Part shown: positions 1-9,292 of the stretch, in pieces | Layout: each line of letters begins with the position of its first letter | Numbering within the stretch: the first letter of the stretch is position 1 | Assembly (NCBI GenBank): GCA_021372535.1 | Contig: JAJFUH010000206.1 | Location: forward strand, 17,629-81,628 | Length of the DNA stretch: 64,000 nt | Direction of reading: 5' to 3' | Origin: a bacterium | GTDB taxonomy: Bacteria; Latescibacterota; Latescibacteria; Latescibacterales; Latescibacteraceae | The notes under the pieces: model-generated | The model's database searches: none | The model's input: the letters and a program-made list of their open reading frames with translations, nothing else | What the model was told of the DNA's origin: nothing | Made by a program: the position numbers and the translations under genes

Positions 1-581
1 AGACGGAGAAGAATTGTCCTCGTGAGAAGAGCCCGTTCGAGCGCGTTTGCGGCGCAGTTGGCGAAGTAATCGACATAGGGCTCGAATTCCTCCCTGAACG
101 GAACAGCTTTGCCGCGCGGATTGAGCGCATTGATAAGCTGAAGAATACCGACAATATCGCCGCTGCTCGTTTTCAGGGGGACTGTCAGGATGGATCGGGT
201 GTTGTAGTGGGAAAGCTCGTCATAACTCTTGTCAAAATGGAACGGCAGATTCGGCGGCAGGGAATATGCATCCTGAATGTTGAGGTTTTTCCCCGTCACG
301 GCGACATATCCGGCAATCGAATTGTTGTCTATGGGAATGGTATGGGTTGTATAGATGAGCTTCTGGCCGGGAGCGAGATTCTTCCGGAGAGTATCGTTCT
401 GCGTATAGCTGAAGACGAGGTTGTTTTCACGTTTTATGTAGATGGAACCCGCATCGCAGTTTACAAATTCACGGGCGGATTTCAGGATTTTCTCCATGAG
501 AACGTCAAAATCGTTTACCTCGGCCAGCTCACAGCTGAGGAAGATGAGTTCTTTCAGGTGCTGCTGTGCATCAACGTTCAT
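1..581 (-). CDS. GAF domain protein, probably GAF/HD-GYP, cut by window edge
   Basis: Reading the minus strand from an ATG at 581 gives about 193 codons of open frame that run off the left edge. The residues form a GAF sensor domain (SIYIK, FSYTQNDTL, SIAGYVAVTG, ILTVPLK, GILQLINAL). They align almost position for position with the first 190 residues of the protein at 1188-2417. The missing C-terminus is therefore probably an HD-GYP phosphodiesterase domain, which is inference because it lies outside the window. It is the last of three same-strand paralogs. No clear ribosome binding site precedes the ATG. The GAF call is firm; the full architecture is not. Confidence 0.8.
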   Translation of the reverse strand, partial: MNVDAQQHLKELIFLSCELAEVNDFDVLMEKILKSAREFVNCDAGSIYIKRENNLVFSYTQNDTLRKNLAPGQKLIYTTHTIPIDNNSIAGYVAVTGKNLNIQDAYSLPPNLPFHFDKSYDELSHYNTRSILTVPLKTSSGDIVGILQLINALNPRGKAVPFREEFEPYVDYFANCAANALERALLTRTILLR

Positions 582-1187
582 AATACACAACCAATCCGCC
601 GCCCGTCTCCGGCCATCGTAAATGGAGTCCGGCGGCACAGTGCCGTCTTTTTTCTGCCCGTCCCTCTAATATATAAAGATAGTATCGAAATAAAAGAATA
701 AAACTTGATTAATGTTCATAATTTTTTTCGTTATTTCCCGTTTTCAGTCTGATCCTTCCCATTCACAAAATCTGACAGAACGCGGATATATTAAAGATTT
801 GAACGATTACTTATGATAGTATAAATAATAATTTATGTCTATTCGTGCCTTTGTGGTAATATTTTTCATGAATAATTCTCATGAACATAGATTGTGACAA
901 TAAAAGATGAAAACGTATATTAAATAAATCCGGTTATACGGTTAAATCTGCTAACATGATTGATCCCCCTCGGCTTCGCTGTATCTCCCTTATAAAAAGA
1001 AAGGGAGATGAAGAAAGTGCCCTAAAAGCCGCTCCCCCCTTAAAAAGGTGGGATGCCGGAAGACAGGGGGGATCTTTTGTGAGAATAAAATTCAAATTGA
1101 TACATTAATCAGGATAAATGTGCGTTGAGAACCCGAACTGACATGGAACCGTTCTCTTGCCGGTAAGATATGCCGTCCGGTATGCTT
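582..1187. other. intergenic spacer with GC-palindromic repeat
   Basis: About 600 bp without a credible gene. Most of it is AT-rich. Near 836-870 there is a stretch of the kind that recurs in other spacers here (cgtgcctttgtggtaat). At roughly 961-1078 a GC-rich element begins gatccccctcgg and ends ggggggatc, so its ends are inverted repeats. Similar C-run/G-run elements occur in spacers near 12.1, 13.2, 17.7, 32.5 and 39.9 kb. Confidence 0.5.
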
Positions 1188-2417
1188 TTATTCGTAGCGC
1201 CGGCTGATCGCGTGTATCGAGGGCAGCGCGGAGAAAAACGCGGCGGCTATTTCCGGGTCGAAGTGTTTGCCGCTCTCTTCATGGATTATCGACAGAACGC
1301 GGTCTTCGTCGAAAGCTTTCTTGTACGACCGCTGTGACGAGAGCGCATCGTAGACATCGGCGAGCGCGACAATGCGGCCAAAGAGCGGAATGTCTTCGCC
1401 CCGTTTCGGGAGGGGCCTGCCGTCGCTGTCCGTTTTACCGGGAACCGGCTTCCCCGTGAAGGGATCGACATGCCCCGGATACCCGGCGCCGTTGAATTTT
1501 TCATGGTGATTGAGCGCGACATCCCGCGCCGCAACCTCGAGGTCCGAAAACGTGTTCAGAAACAGCCGCGCCCCGAGCACGGTATGCATCTTCATGGTTT
1601 CGAATTCCTCTACGTCGAGACGGCCCGGTTTTTTGAGAATCGTGTCGGATATGGCAACCTTCCCCACATCGTGGAGCATGGCGGCCATACGGAGCGTGTC
1701 GCGCTGTTTGTCGATTTCCGTCCGGGATAGCCCGTTTTCACGCGCCCATTCGTCGAATATTTCCACGGAATAACCTCCGACCCGGTTGACATGGATGCCT
1801 GTCTCGCTCGGGTCACGGAGTTCCGCCATGCTTATCATGCGGAGCAGAATACCCCTCATGAGCTGCGCCCGTTCGAGGCCGACCGCCGCGTTGCTGGCAA
1901 AATACGTGACATAGAATTCCACTCCGGGATCGAAGGGGATGATCGTTCCCTCGCTTGACCTGGCGTTGATGAGCTGGAGAACGCCGATGACCTGATTGTT
2001 GTTCTTCTTGAGCGGCACGGTGAGGATGGAGAGGGTACGGTAACGGGCGTTCTCGTCGAAACTCCTGTCAAAACGGTACGGGAGACTGCCGCTGAGCGCG
2101 TAAGCGTCCGGAATGTTGAGCATCTCGCCGGTAAGCGCCACATAACCCGCGATGGATTCGTTGCTGATGGGAACCGTGAAGGTATTGTATAAGAGCTTCC
2201 TTCCCGTTTCGAGCCTTGACTGAAGGGTATCGTTCTGCGTGTAGCTGAATTTAAGCCGGTTGCCTTCCCTGATATAGATAGAACCCGCATCGCAGCCGAC
2301 AAAATCACGGGCTGCCTTGAGTATCCGCTCCATGAGCACATCGAAGTCCTTGACCTCGGCGAGATCGGTGCTCAGCTTCAGCAGCTCCTGTAAACGTTCG
2401 TATTCATGCTGTATCAT
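1188..2417 (-). CDS. GAF/HD-GYP domain protein, putative cyclic-di-GMP phosphodiesterase
   Basis: 409 residues. A GAF sensor domain fills about residues 20-185, followed by an HD-GYP domain. The metal-binding signature is present: HD at 249-250 (MLHDVGKV), HH at 304-305 and the GYP motif as GAGYP at 310-314. HD-GYP proteins hydrolyse cyclic-di-GMP (or related cyclic dinucleotides) in the cytoplasm, and the GAF domain probably senses a small ligand or redox state. There is no membrane segment. An unusual loop of about 25 residues (TGKPVPGKTDSDGRPLP) follows the GYP motif. The gene lies between two paralogs on the same strand, 164 bp downstream of the one at 2582-4093. The ligand and the exact substrate cannot be read from the sequence. 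Confidence 0.88.
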   Translation of the reverse strand: MIQHEYERLQELLKLSTDLAEVKDFDVLMERILKAARDFVGCDAGSIYIREGNRLKFSYTQNDTLQSRLETGRKLLYNTFTVPISNESIAGYVALTGEMLNIPDAYALSGSLPYRFDRSFDENARYRTLSILTVPLKKNNNQVIGVLQLINARSSEGTIIPFDPGVEFYVTYFASNAAVGLERAQLMRGILLRMISMAELRDPSETGIHVNRVGGYSVEIFDEWARENGLSRTEIDKQRDTLRMAAMLHDVGKVAISDTILKKPGRLDVEEFETMKMHTVLGARLFLNTFSDLEVAARDVALNHHEKFNGAGYPGHVDPFTGKPVPGKTDSDGRPLPKRGEDIPLFGRIVALADVYDALSSQRSYKKAFDEDRVLSIIHEESGKHFDPEIAAAFFSALPSIHAISRRYE

Positions 2418-2581
2418 GGGTTTTCACGCTCCCTGCCGGAACGAGCCATCAATAGGGAAATGCGCCATTTCTCCGCACTGGGATAGAGAGATTATCGGAG
2501 CAAAACGTGTAATATGGTTATTGAACGCCTGTAAGGAAAAAGGGATGCACCCGGCATGTAAAGGGGATGTATTACGACGGA

Positions 2582-4093
2582 TTACAAGTCCTTGTAGATT
2601 TCCTCGGAAAAATACAGCTCGACCAGGTCCTTGTCCAGTCTGCCGTGGTCGGCTTCCTCGCGCAGAATTTTCTCGGTGATGTTCAGCGGCAGCGGAGGTT
2701 TGTATGGCCTGTCCTTGGCGGTCAGCGCATCGAAGATGTCAGCAACAGCGAGCATCCGCGCCTGAAGGGGGATATCCCCGGCAGCGAGCTTCTTCGGATA
2801 TCCGGTGCCGTCGAGCATTTCATGGTGGGTTGCGGCTATGACGGGGACACGCACGAGCTCTTCGGTGAACGGTATCTTTTCGAGAATTTTAAGGGTATGA
2901 AAAACATGACTTTCGATCTCGGTGCGCTCTTCCTGGGTAAGGTTGCCCTTCCGTACGAGGAGGTTGTCCAGTTCGAAAGGGGTCAGTAACGGCTGCTCGA
3001 TTCCGGCCCAATCGACATACGTTTTCTGCCCGATTGTTTTCAGACGCTCGCCTTCCTCATCGGAGTAATATTTAGGACGGTTCAGGCTGAGGATCAATTC
3101 AAGGTCGGAGTCGACTTCGGCAAGCGCCGCGGCTGTAACAGCATCATTTTTCCTGTCATCGTCGGGAGAACGATCGGGCGTGTTCAGTTTGCGGAGATTC
3201 TCCCGGTTTTCGATATCGCGCTTGACAAAGCTGAATCTGTTGACAATGGCTTCGATTCTGTCATCCGACAGTTTGTTGACTTTATCGAGCACCCTTTCCC
3301 GAACACCGATTTTACCGATGTCGTGAAGGAGCGATGCGATCCGCAGCTCGTTGAGCTCTTCCGCCGAAAAGGTCACACCGGCGAAGGGTCCACCTGTCTG
3401 CCTGTTTATACATTCCGCCTGAAGCATGACAAGCTTCGAGACGCGTTCGGAATGTCCGGCGGTATGCGGGCTTCGGGCATCGATTGCCTGTGCCGAATAG
3501 GTGACGATGCTTTCGAACAGATTCTTGATATCCTGTATCAGCCGTGAATTACAGATTGCCACCGCAGCCTGTGAGGAAAGCGAGATTACGAGCTCTTCGA
3601 GGTCCTTGTTGAACGGTACGGGATTCCCGTTTGAATCGAGGGCGTTTATGAGCTGGAGAACGCCGATGATCTCGTCCTTGTGATTGCGCATGGGCACCAC
3701 GAGCATGGAGACCGACTTGTACCCCATCTTCTGATCGAATTCGCGCATGGTCTTGAGGCTGTACGGAACATCGTCGCCAACCTCGTCGAGATCGGAAACG
3801 TTGATGATTTCACCGGTCGACTGTACATATCCGGCTATGCTCTTGTGACTTATGGGAATTTTGATGGATTTGAACGGAACTTTTCCAAACCGGCGGGTGA
3901 ACGTATCGTTCTGGGCAACCTCAAACGAGAGCTCATCGCCATCCCGTATGTAGAGACTTCCGCCGTCCGAGCGGGTGAACGATCTCGCTTCCCGCACGAT
4001 CAGATCGAGAAGATTGCCGAGATTGTGCTCGGAGGAAAGCGCAATTCCGATTTTGTTGAGCTTACTGACCAGCGACTCGAAACTTTGATCCAT
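2582..4093 (-). CDS. GAF/HD-GYP domain protein with large insert
   Basis: 503 residues, longer than its neighbour. GAF domain at about 20-185 (GSLYIRDGDEL, SIAGYV, GVLQLINAL); HD-GYP domain with HD at 257-258 (LLHDIGKIG), HH at 423-424 and GTGYP at 429-433. An extra, charged segment of about 110 residues (about 275-385) separates the HD helix from the helix carrying the next histidine (H396) and resembles no domain I know. The metal-binding residues survive, so cyclic-di-GMP hydrolysis is likely. Start choice: the ATG is preceded by AGGGAAG at suitable distance. It is the first of the three paralogous signalling genes in transcription order. Confidence 0.87.
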   Translation of the reverse strand: MDQSFESLVSKLNKIGIALSSEHNLGNLLDLIVREARSFTRSDGGSLYIRDGDELSFEVAQNDTFTRRFGKVPFKSIKIPISHKSIAGYVQSTGEIINVSDLDEVGDDVPYSLKTMREFDQKMGYKSVSMLVVPMRNHKDEIIGVLQLINALDSNGNPVPFNKDLEELVISLSSQAAVAICNSRLIQDIKNLFESIVTYSAQAIDARSPHTAGHSERVSKLVMLQAECINRQTGGPFAGVTFSAEELNELRIASLLHDIGKIGVRERVLDKVNKLSDDRIEAIVNRFSFVKRDIENRENLRKLNTPDRSPDDDRKNDAVTAAALAEVDSDLELILSLNRPKYYSDEEGERLKTIGQKTYVDWAGIEQPLLTPFELDNLLVRKGNLTQEERTEIESHVFHTLKILEKIPFTEELVRVPVIAATHHEMLDGTGYPKKLAAGDIPLQARMLAVADIFDALTAKDRPYKPPLPLNITEKILREEADHGRLDKDLVELYFSEEIYKDL

Positions 4094-4284
4094 TGTCTGT
4101 CTTCCCTGGTATTCTAAAAAATTCTATCAGACTTTTATAATACTCTCGGAACAGTATGTCAAGGACATTTTAATATTCAAACGAACGGCATATTTGAAAA
4201 AATGATGTTTTTCGTAAAAAAAATCTCTTTTTTCAAGATTTTTTTATGCAATTCTCCTCTGTCTGTCCGAATTGTGTATTCGGA

Positions 4285-4671
4285 TCATCGTGTGATGTTT
4301 TGTGAATCTTTCCGGTGCTGGCGGGATGACATCGCCGCAAAAAGCGCTATTCCCAGTACATCCGCCGCAAAATCAGCAATATCGCACTGACGGCCCGGCA
4401 CAAAGAGCTGGTGAATCTCGTCGAGCGCGCCGTATGGGATGCCCGCCGCCAGCGACAGCATGTACGGATGCCGCAGAGGCCGGTAGAGACGGAATGCCCT
4501 GTACAGAAATATTCCCAGAAGCCCGAATTCCAGAACATGCAGCAGCTTGTCGAAATACGGGAAAGGGTACAGCCTGATGGCGCTCCCCGGCAGTGAAGAC
4601 ATGCCGAAAATGATCACTCCGTATCCTATGGCGGGGCCACAGTAAACAAGGAACGGATTCCGTTCATGCAT
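4285..4671 (-). CDS. VanZ-like family membrane protein
   Basis: About 128 residues starting MHERN. The VanZ signature is clear: DKLLHVLEFGLLG near residue 40, then GALDEIHQLFVPGR followed by D-x-x-D in the last helix. Three or four hydrophobic segments predict an inner-membrane protein. The family is named after the teicoplanin-resistance accessory VanZ, but most members have no known role. I chose the ATG at 4671, which overlaps the end of purM by 8 bp and implies translational coupling. An in-frame upstream start at 4713 would lie inside purM. Nothing here links it to antibiotic resistance. Confidence 0.8.
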   Translation of the reverse strand: MHERNPFLVYCGPAIGYGVIIFGMSSLPGSAIRLYPFPYFDKLLHVLEFGLLGIFLYRAFRLYRPLRHPYMLSLAAGIPYGALDEIHQLFVPGRQCDIADFAADVLGIALFAAMSSRQHRKDSQNITR

Positions 4672-5707
4672 CGCCGTGAACAAGACGAACCTCCCGTGAC
4701 CCGGGCACAACACGGCCTATCTCGTAAACTTCTTCGCCCGATGAACGGAGAAGATTCGCCGCTGCGGCTGCATCCTTCGCGCCCACGGTGACTGTCAGGC
4801 CGATTCCCATGTTGAACGTACGGTACAGCTCCTTTTCGCTGAGACCGCCTGTTTTCGCCATGAACCGGAACAGAGGCGGGACAGGCCAGCTGTCCAGATC
4901 GATGAGCGCATCGAGGTGTCCCGGAAGAGTCCGGTCGATGTTTCCGGTGAATCCCCCGCCGGTGATGTGCGCCATTGCATGAATGGTGGTATCATCGAGG
5001 AACGGGAGTATGGAAGGACCGTACGAGCGGTGTACCGCGAGAAGGGCATCCGCTACTGTGGTTTCGGTTCCCGGCAGCATATCCCCGGGAGCAAGACCCG
5101 CTGTCTGAAACAAAAGCCTGCGCGCCAGGGAATACCCGTTTGTATGGAGACCGGTCGATGCCAGCCCCAGGATACGGTCGCCATCGGACACCCGCGAACC
5201 GTCCAGAATACGCTGTTCGCTCACGACACCGACGATTACTCCCGCAAGATCGTATTCTCCCGGATGGTAAACATCGGGAAGCTCGGCCATCTCACCCCCG
5301 ACGAGGGCGCAGCGGTTTTCCCTGCATGCGCGGGTCATCCCCGAAATCACCGAACAGACCATGGTATCGTCATGACGGGAATATGCCAGGTAATCGAGGA
5401 AAAACAGGGGGCGCGCACCCATCACAAGGATATCGTTGCAGCAGTGGTTGACCAGATCGGCTCCCACGGTGTCGTGACGGCCGGTCATGCATGCCACCTT
5501 GAGTTTTGTGCCCACGCCATCGGCCGAAGAGACCAGCACCGGCTTGACGATCCCCGAAAAGTCGGGTTTGAAAAGACCGCCGAACGAGCCGATGTCGGTA
5601 AGGACTTCGGGCCTGAAGGTCGAGCGGACCATGTCCCTTATGGTGCGTTTTGTCGCCATTGCGGCATCGATATCGACACCGGCTTCCCTGTATGCATCAT
5701 GCTCCAT
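4664..5707 (-). CDS. purM: phosphoribosylformylglycinamidine cyclo-ligase
   Basis: 347 residues, the usual PurM length. It closes the imidazole ring of FGAM with ATP to give AIR in de novo purine synthesis. Family motifs are intact: YREAGVDIDA at the N-terminus, SSADGVGTKLKVA (nucleotide/substrate loop), DTVGADLVNHCCNDILVMGARPLFFLDYLA, VGGEMAELPDVY and GGGFTGNIDR. A strong GGAGG lies just upstream of the ATG. No other purine gene is present in the window, so it is not part of a pur operon here; its only partner is the overlapping VanZ-like gene. Confidence 0.95.
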   Translation of the reverse strand: MEHDAYREAGVDIDAAMATKRTIRDMVRSTFRPEVLTDIGSFGGLFKPDFSGIVKPVLVSSADGVGTKLKVACMTGRHDTVGADLVNHCCNDILVMGARPLFFLDYLAYSRHDDTMVCSVISGMTRACRENRCALVGGEMAELPDVYHPGEYDLAGVIVGVVSEQRILDGSRVSDGDRILGLASTGLHTNGYSLARRLLFQTAGLAPGDMLPGTETTVADALLAVHRSYGPSILPFLDDTTIHAMAHITGGGFTGNIDRTLPGHLDALIDLDSWPVPPLFRFMAKTGGLSEKELYRTFNMGIGLTVTVGAKDAAAAANLLRSSGEEVYEIGRVVPGSREVRLVHGDA

Positions 5708-6069
5708 GATTTACCTCCTTAAACCCAAATATATACCGGTAATCGTTCCACTTCAAGACAAGAGTTGACAGAAACGTTTAAAAAATGCGAAAGAGAGAAG
5801 AAGCCTTACTGCGACGGGGGTGAGTTTCTCATCAGCTATACCTCGCAGCATATGGCTCGGCACTGCATTATTAAAAAATGCCCGAAATTATATGAAATAG
5901 AAAATATTTTATATACATATTTTTTTTAAAAATATACAATTATTGAAAGAAAATTTAAAAATTTAAAAAAAAATAAATTATTTTATTTGTGTTCCGCGAT
6001 ATTTATAGTATATTAGCATATTACATTGTATTAGCCTGTAATTATTAACCAGATTGACGGAGGAATAAC

Positions 6070-6375
6070 GTGGTACGTTCATCATCATCAGACCTGATCA
6101 AAGAAAACGAGCTCGAGAAAATGTCCGAAACATTAAAAGCAGTGGCTCATCCTGTCCGGCTTCAGATTGTCAACATTCTCATGAGCGGCGAGCGTTCTGT
6201 AGGCGAGCTTGTTAAAACACTGGGAACCAAGCAGTCCCTTACCTCACAGCAGTTGAGCATCCTGAAGTCCAGAGGGGTTCTCAGATCGAGAAGGAACGGC
6301 AACGTCGTCTATTATTCTCTCGAGAACAGCGGTGTCAAAAATATAATGGCTTCGATTCTCAGTGAACTTGCATAA
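6070..6375 (+). CDS. ArsR-family winged-helix transcriptional regulator
   Basis: 101 residues from a GTG start with GGAGGA six bases upstream. The fold is a short winged helix: KAVAHPVRLQIVNILMSGERSVGELV, recognition helix TSQQLSILKSRGVL, wing SRRNGNVVYYSL. There is no cysteine in the protein, so the ELCVCDL-type metal site of arsenic or cadmium sensors is absent and the inducer is unknown. The upstream 360 bp is very AT-rich and could hold its own operator. The gene is monocistronic: a strong terminator follows directly, and no regulated target is adjacent. Confidence 0.88.
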   Translation: MVRSSSSDLIKENELEKMSETLKAVAHPVRLQIVNILMSGERSVGELVKTLGTKQSLTSQQLSILKSRGVLRSRRNGNVVYYSLENSGVKNIMASILSELA

Positions 6376-6390
6376 GATAACTTTTTTTAG

Positions 6391-6433
6391 CAAAAAAAGC
6401 TCCATGGTATTTCTCCTGGAGCTTTTTATTTTT
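6391..6433 (+). terminator. rho-independent terminator of the ArsR gene
   Basis: The stem aaaaagctcca pairs with tggagcttttt across a loop of about 12 bases, followed by T-rich sequence. It starts 15 bp after the ArsR stop codon. The A-run on the left and T-run on the right would let it work from either side. Confidence 0.85.
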
Positions 6434-6471
6434 CCGGTTATTCAATAAGCTCATAATCACTGATTTATTGT

Positions 6472-6600
6472 GCGAGTATTGTCATTCCCAGGCATGAAGT
6501 GAATTGGAAATCCAGTATCAACATACCTCTGTCATGAGCATCGGATGATGGATTCCCCCCCGATTAAAGATTCGAGGGTGATGTCTTTCACGAGAATGAC
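6472..6600 (+). repeat. dispersed GTCATTCCC repeat, copy 1
   Basis: This spacer element begins gcgagtattgtcattccc and ends gagaatgac, giving it inverted ends. Most of it matches the reverse complement of 18968-19069 with scattered mismatches (shared blocks: gaagtgaattgg, aatccagt, ctgtcatgagcat, gatgatggattccc). A short related piece lies near 27396-27425. No open frame in this 600 bp spacer (6434-7037) looks like a gene. Confidence 0.8.
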
Positions 6601-7037
6601 ACAGTAACAGGCAAAACATCTCATCCATAAGTTTTATGCCCTCATTGAATAACCGGATTTCTTTCTCCTCCTGTCGGTCTGATCCTGCTTTATTCCATCC
6701 TTTACCCGAGCACAACCTTTGACCCTCTTTTTACCGGAACGAGAAAGCGTGACTCGGGCGGTAATCCCCCTCTTGCTGTCGTTTGTGAACACTACTCCGC
6801 ATCCGGAACGGACCGTAATTTGAAAATCGGTACGGCAGTAAAACACATGATCGTGACTCCCGTCGGGGCTATTTCTATAACAAATTGTATAATAATAATT
6901 TATATCTTTCATTCTCTTGGGAAATTTTTTTCCCGGAATGGATATTTTTTGCTTGCAGTTCATGAAAAAAAAGGATATACTCTTTCATGTTTTTTCTAAT
7001 TATAAATTCATGATATAGAAAAAAGAGGTGGCACAAA

Positions 7038-8960
7038 TTGAATCAGAAAATCCCTAACGGGCAAAAGGGCAAATCTGTCAAAACCGTTCCCGCCATAACG
7101 AGAACCTGGGGACCTGTCTCAGACCTGGAACGTCATCTTCCATCCGAATGGTGGAAGACACTGTTCAACTCTCTCTATCTTAAAACCGATGGCGATGTCG
7201 TTGAAAATCCTGACAACACGAAACGTGACATCGACCTTGTCATGCAGATTGCAGCATTGGAACCCAATGACCATATTCTCGATCTCTGCTGCGGTCAGGG
7301 GCGGCATTCAATGGAACTGGGAAGACGGGGCTTCCGTAACGTAACCGGCATCGACCGTTCGCATTACCTTATTCGGCTTGCCCGGAAACGTGCAAAATCC
7401 GAAAAGCTCTCCATAACATTCCGTGAAGGTGATGCCCGCAGAGTTCGTTTCCAGGGTGAACAGTTTCACTGTGTGATGCTGCTCGGCAACTCGTTCGGGT
7501 ATTTTGAGCAGAAGAGCGACGACGAGATGCTGTTGAACAATGTTACGAACCTTCTTATTCCCAATGGGATCCTTGTACTCGATGTTGTCGATGGCGAATG
7601 GATGCACGATCATTTCGAACCCCGTTCTTGGGAGTGGATAGACCAGAATCATTTCGTCTGCCGTGAGCGCGCTCTTGCCCAGGACGGTGAGCGAATCGTA
7701 TCGCGCGAGTTGATAGCGCATGCTGAAAAAGGAGTGCTCGCCGACCAGTTCTATGCCGAACGTCTCTACACCCGTGATCAGCTCGAGAGTCTCCTCGATA
7801 CGTGCGGTTACCGTCTGGTGCATTTTCACAGCACGATCGAATCCGACTCCACGAGGGGTCAGGACCTCGGAATGATGGCTCACCGTCTCATCCTCACCGC
7901 ACAGGCGCCGAAACGGGTGGTGAAAATGACCCGCAAAAAAGCGCCGTTGTTTCCTCATGTCACCGTACTCATGGGTGATCCCACCCTTCCCGACCGTGTC
8001 AAGCTGAACGGGAAATTCAACAGCGAGGATTTTGAGACCATCCTGAGACTGAAATCGGCGCTCGAAGAGCTCGATGATTATACATTCACATATATGGACA
8101 ACCATCAGAATCTTATCCGTACTCTTCTCAAAAATCCGCCCCAGTTTGTGTTCAATCTCTGTGACGAGGGATTCAGGAACAACCCGTTTATGGAGCTCCA
8201 TGTGCCCTCTGTTCTCGAAATGCTCGATGTCCCCTATTCCGGAGCGGGTCCGGCCTGTCTCGGGCTCTGTTACGACAAGAATCTGACCAGGGCGGTCGCG
8301 GAATCCCTCGAAATACCGGTTCCCCTCGAATCGGTTCTCGGACCGGAAGACATAGCGGTGACCCTGCCGGCAACATTTCCCGCGCTCATCAAGCCCAATT
8401 TCGGTGACAGCAGCATGGGAATCACCAAGGATGCGGTCGTCAACGACACCATGGAACTCATGAATTATGTGGACTGGTTACGGAAAACATACGGCCAGTG
8501 TTCCATCCTTGTGCAGGAATTTCTGACCGGCCCGGAATATTCCATCAGTGTTATCGGAAATCCGGGGTTGACATACAGGACGCTCTGTCCGCTCGAAGTA
8601 GATTATTCGGGACTGGAAGCTGGCCTTCCGCAGATTCTCGGGTATGAATCAAAGTGGGACCCCGAATCGCCCTACTGGACACAGGTTTCTTACAAGCCCG
8701 CCAACCTCGGGGAAGACATACAGCGTCAGCTGATCGATTATTCCGTCAAGCTTTTCGAACGTCTCGGATGCTGCGATTATGCCCGGTTCGATTACAGAAC
8801 CGACAGCCAGGGAACGATCAAGCTTCTTGAGGTCAATCCCAATCCCGGCTGGTGCTGGGACGGCAAGGTGAATATCATGGCCGGGTTCGACGGTCTCCGG
8901 TATGCCGATCTTCTGCGGATGATCATCGAAGCCGCGCAAGAGCGGATCGCCGCACAGTAA
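7038..8960 (+). CDS. SAM-dependent methyltransferase / D-Ala-D-Ala ligase-like ATP-grasp fusion
   Basis: 640 residues from a TTG start preceded by AGAGGTGG. Residues about 25-285 are a class I methyltransferase: motif I ILDLCCGQGRH at 80-90, GIDRS at the end of strand 2 and VMLLGNSFGYF at motif IV. Residues about 305-640 are a D-alanine-D-alanine ligase-like ATP-grasp domain: SGAGPACLGLCYDKNLTR, ALIKPNFGDSSMGI (ATP-binding lysine), ILVQEFLTGPEYSI and the magnesium-binding ending DYARFDYRT...LLEVNPNPG. Such enzymes join a carboxylate to an amine through an acyl phosphate. A fused methylation step suggests synthesis of a modified dipeptide or amino-acid conjugate, but the substrate is unknown. 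The gene stands alone, with no peptidoglycan genes nearby. Confidence 0.82.
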   Translation: MNQKIPNGQKGKSVKTVPAITRTWGPVSDLERHLPSEWWKTLFNSLYLKTDGDVVENPDNTKRDIDLVMQIAALEPNDHILDLCCGQGRHSMELGRRGFRNVTGIDRSHYLIRLARKRAKSEKLSITFREGDARRVRFQGEQFHCVMLLGNSFGYFEQKSDDEMLLNNVTNLLIPNGILVLDVVDGEWMHDHFEPRSWEWIDQNHFVCRERALAQDGERIVSRELIAHAEKGVLADQFYAERLYTRDQLESLLDTCGYRLVHFHSTIESDSTRGQDLGMMAHRLILTAQAPKRVVKMTRKKAPLFPHVTVLMGDPTLPDRVKLNGKFNSEDFETILRLKSALEELDDYTFTYMDNHQNLIRTLLKNPPQFVFNLCDEGFRNNPFMELHVPSVLEMLDVPYSGAGPACLGLCYDKNLTRAVAESLEIPVPLESVLGPEDIAVTLPATFPALIKPNFGDSSMGITKDAVVNDTMELMNYVDWLRKTYGQCSILVQEFLTGPEYSISVIGNPGLTYRTLCPLEVDYSGLEAGLPQILGYESKWDPESPYWTQVSYKPANLGEDIQRQLIDYSVKLFERLGCCDYARFDYRTDSQGTIKLLEVNPNPGWCWDGKVNIMAGFDGLRYADLLRMIIEAAQERIAAQ

Positions 8961-9054
8961 AACGGGAATATGACCGGTCGCAGCTGAACCCTGCGTTTTT
9001 TCAAGATCATACACAGCGAACATGCCCGTCATAAACTTCGGGGGATAAAAGCAA

Positions 9055-9172
9055 ACCTCACCCTTCGATTCCCTCTCCTTGAAAGGAGAGGGCCAAAATC
9101 GGGTATGTTTTGAGGCCCTCCTTCGCCCGCGAGACGCAGGGGAGAGCGAGTCGGGAGGGTGAGGGCAGAGAG
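9055..9172. repeat. GC-rich intergenic inverted repeat
   Basis: The spacer between 8961 and 9292 holds a repeat-like element with arms ctcacccttcgattccctctcc and a matching gggagggtgaggg end, plus an internal hairpin ccctctccttgaaaggagaggg. It shows no coding potential and resembles the other purine/pyrimidine-biased spacer elements of the window. Confidence 0.5.
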
Positions 9173-9292
9173 CATTTACGGGCCTTTCTCGGAAAGAACG
9201 ATTGACTCCCTCCGTTCCTGTTCATATTTTTTACTCATCACCTTCACTGTTCGTATTGACCTTGCTCACGGGAGAGTCTGAGTTTACGAATT

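Noticed and set aside
6518-6963. minus-strand frames upstream of the methyltransferase fusion
   Set aside because: They cross the dispersed GTCATTCCC repeat and have no motif or ribosome binding site.
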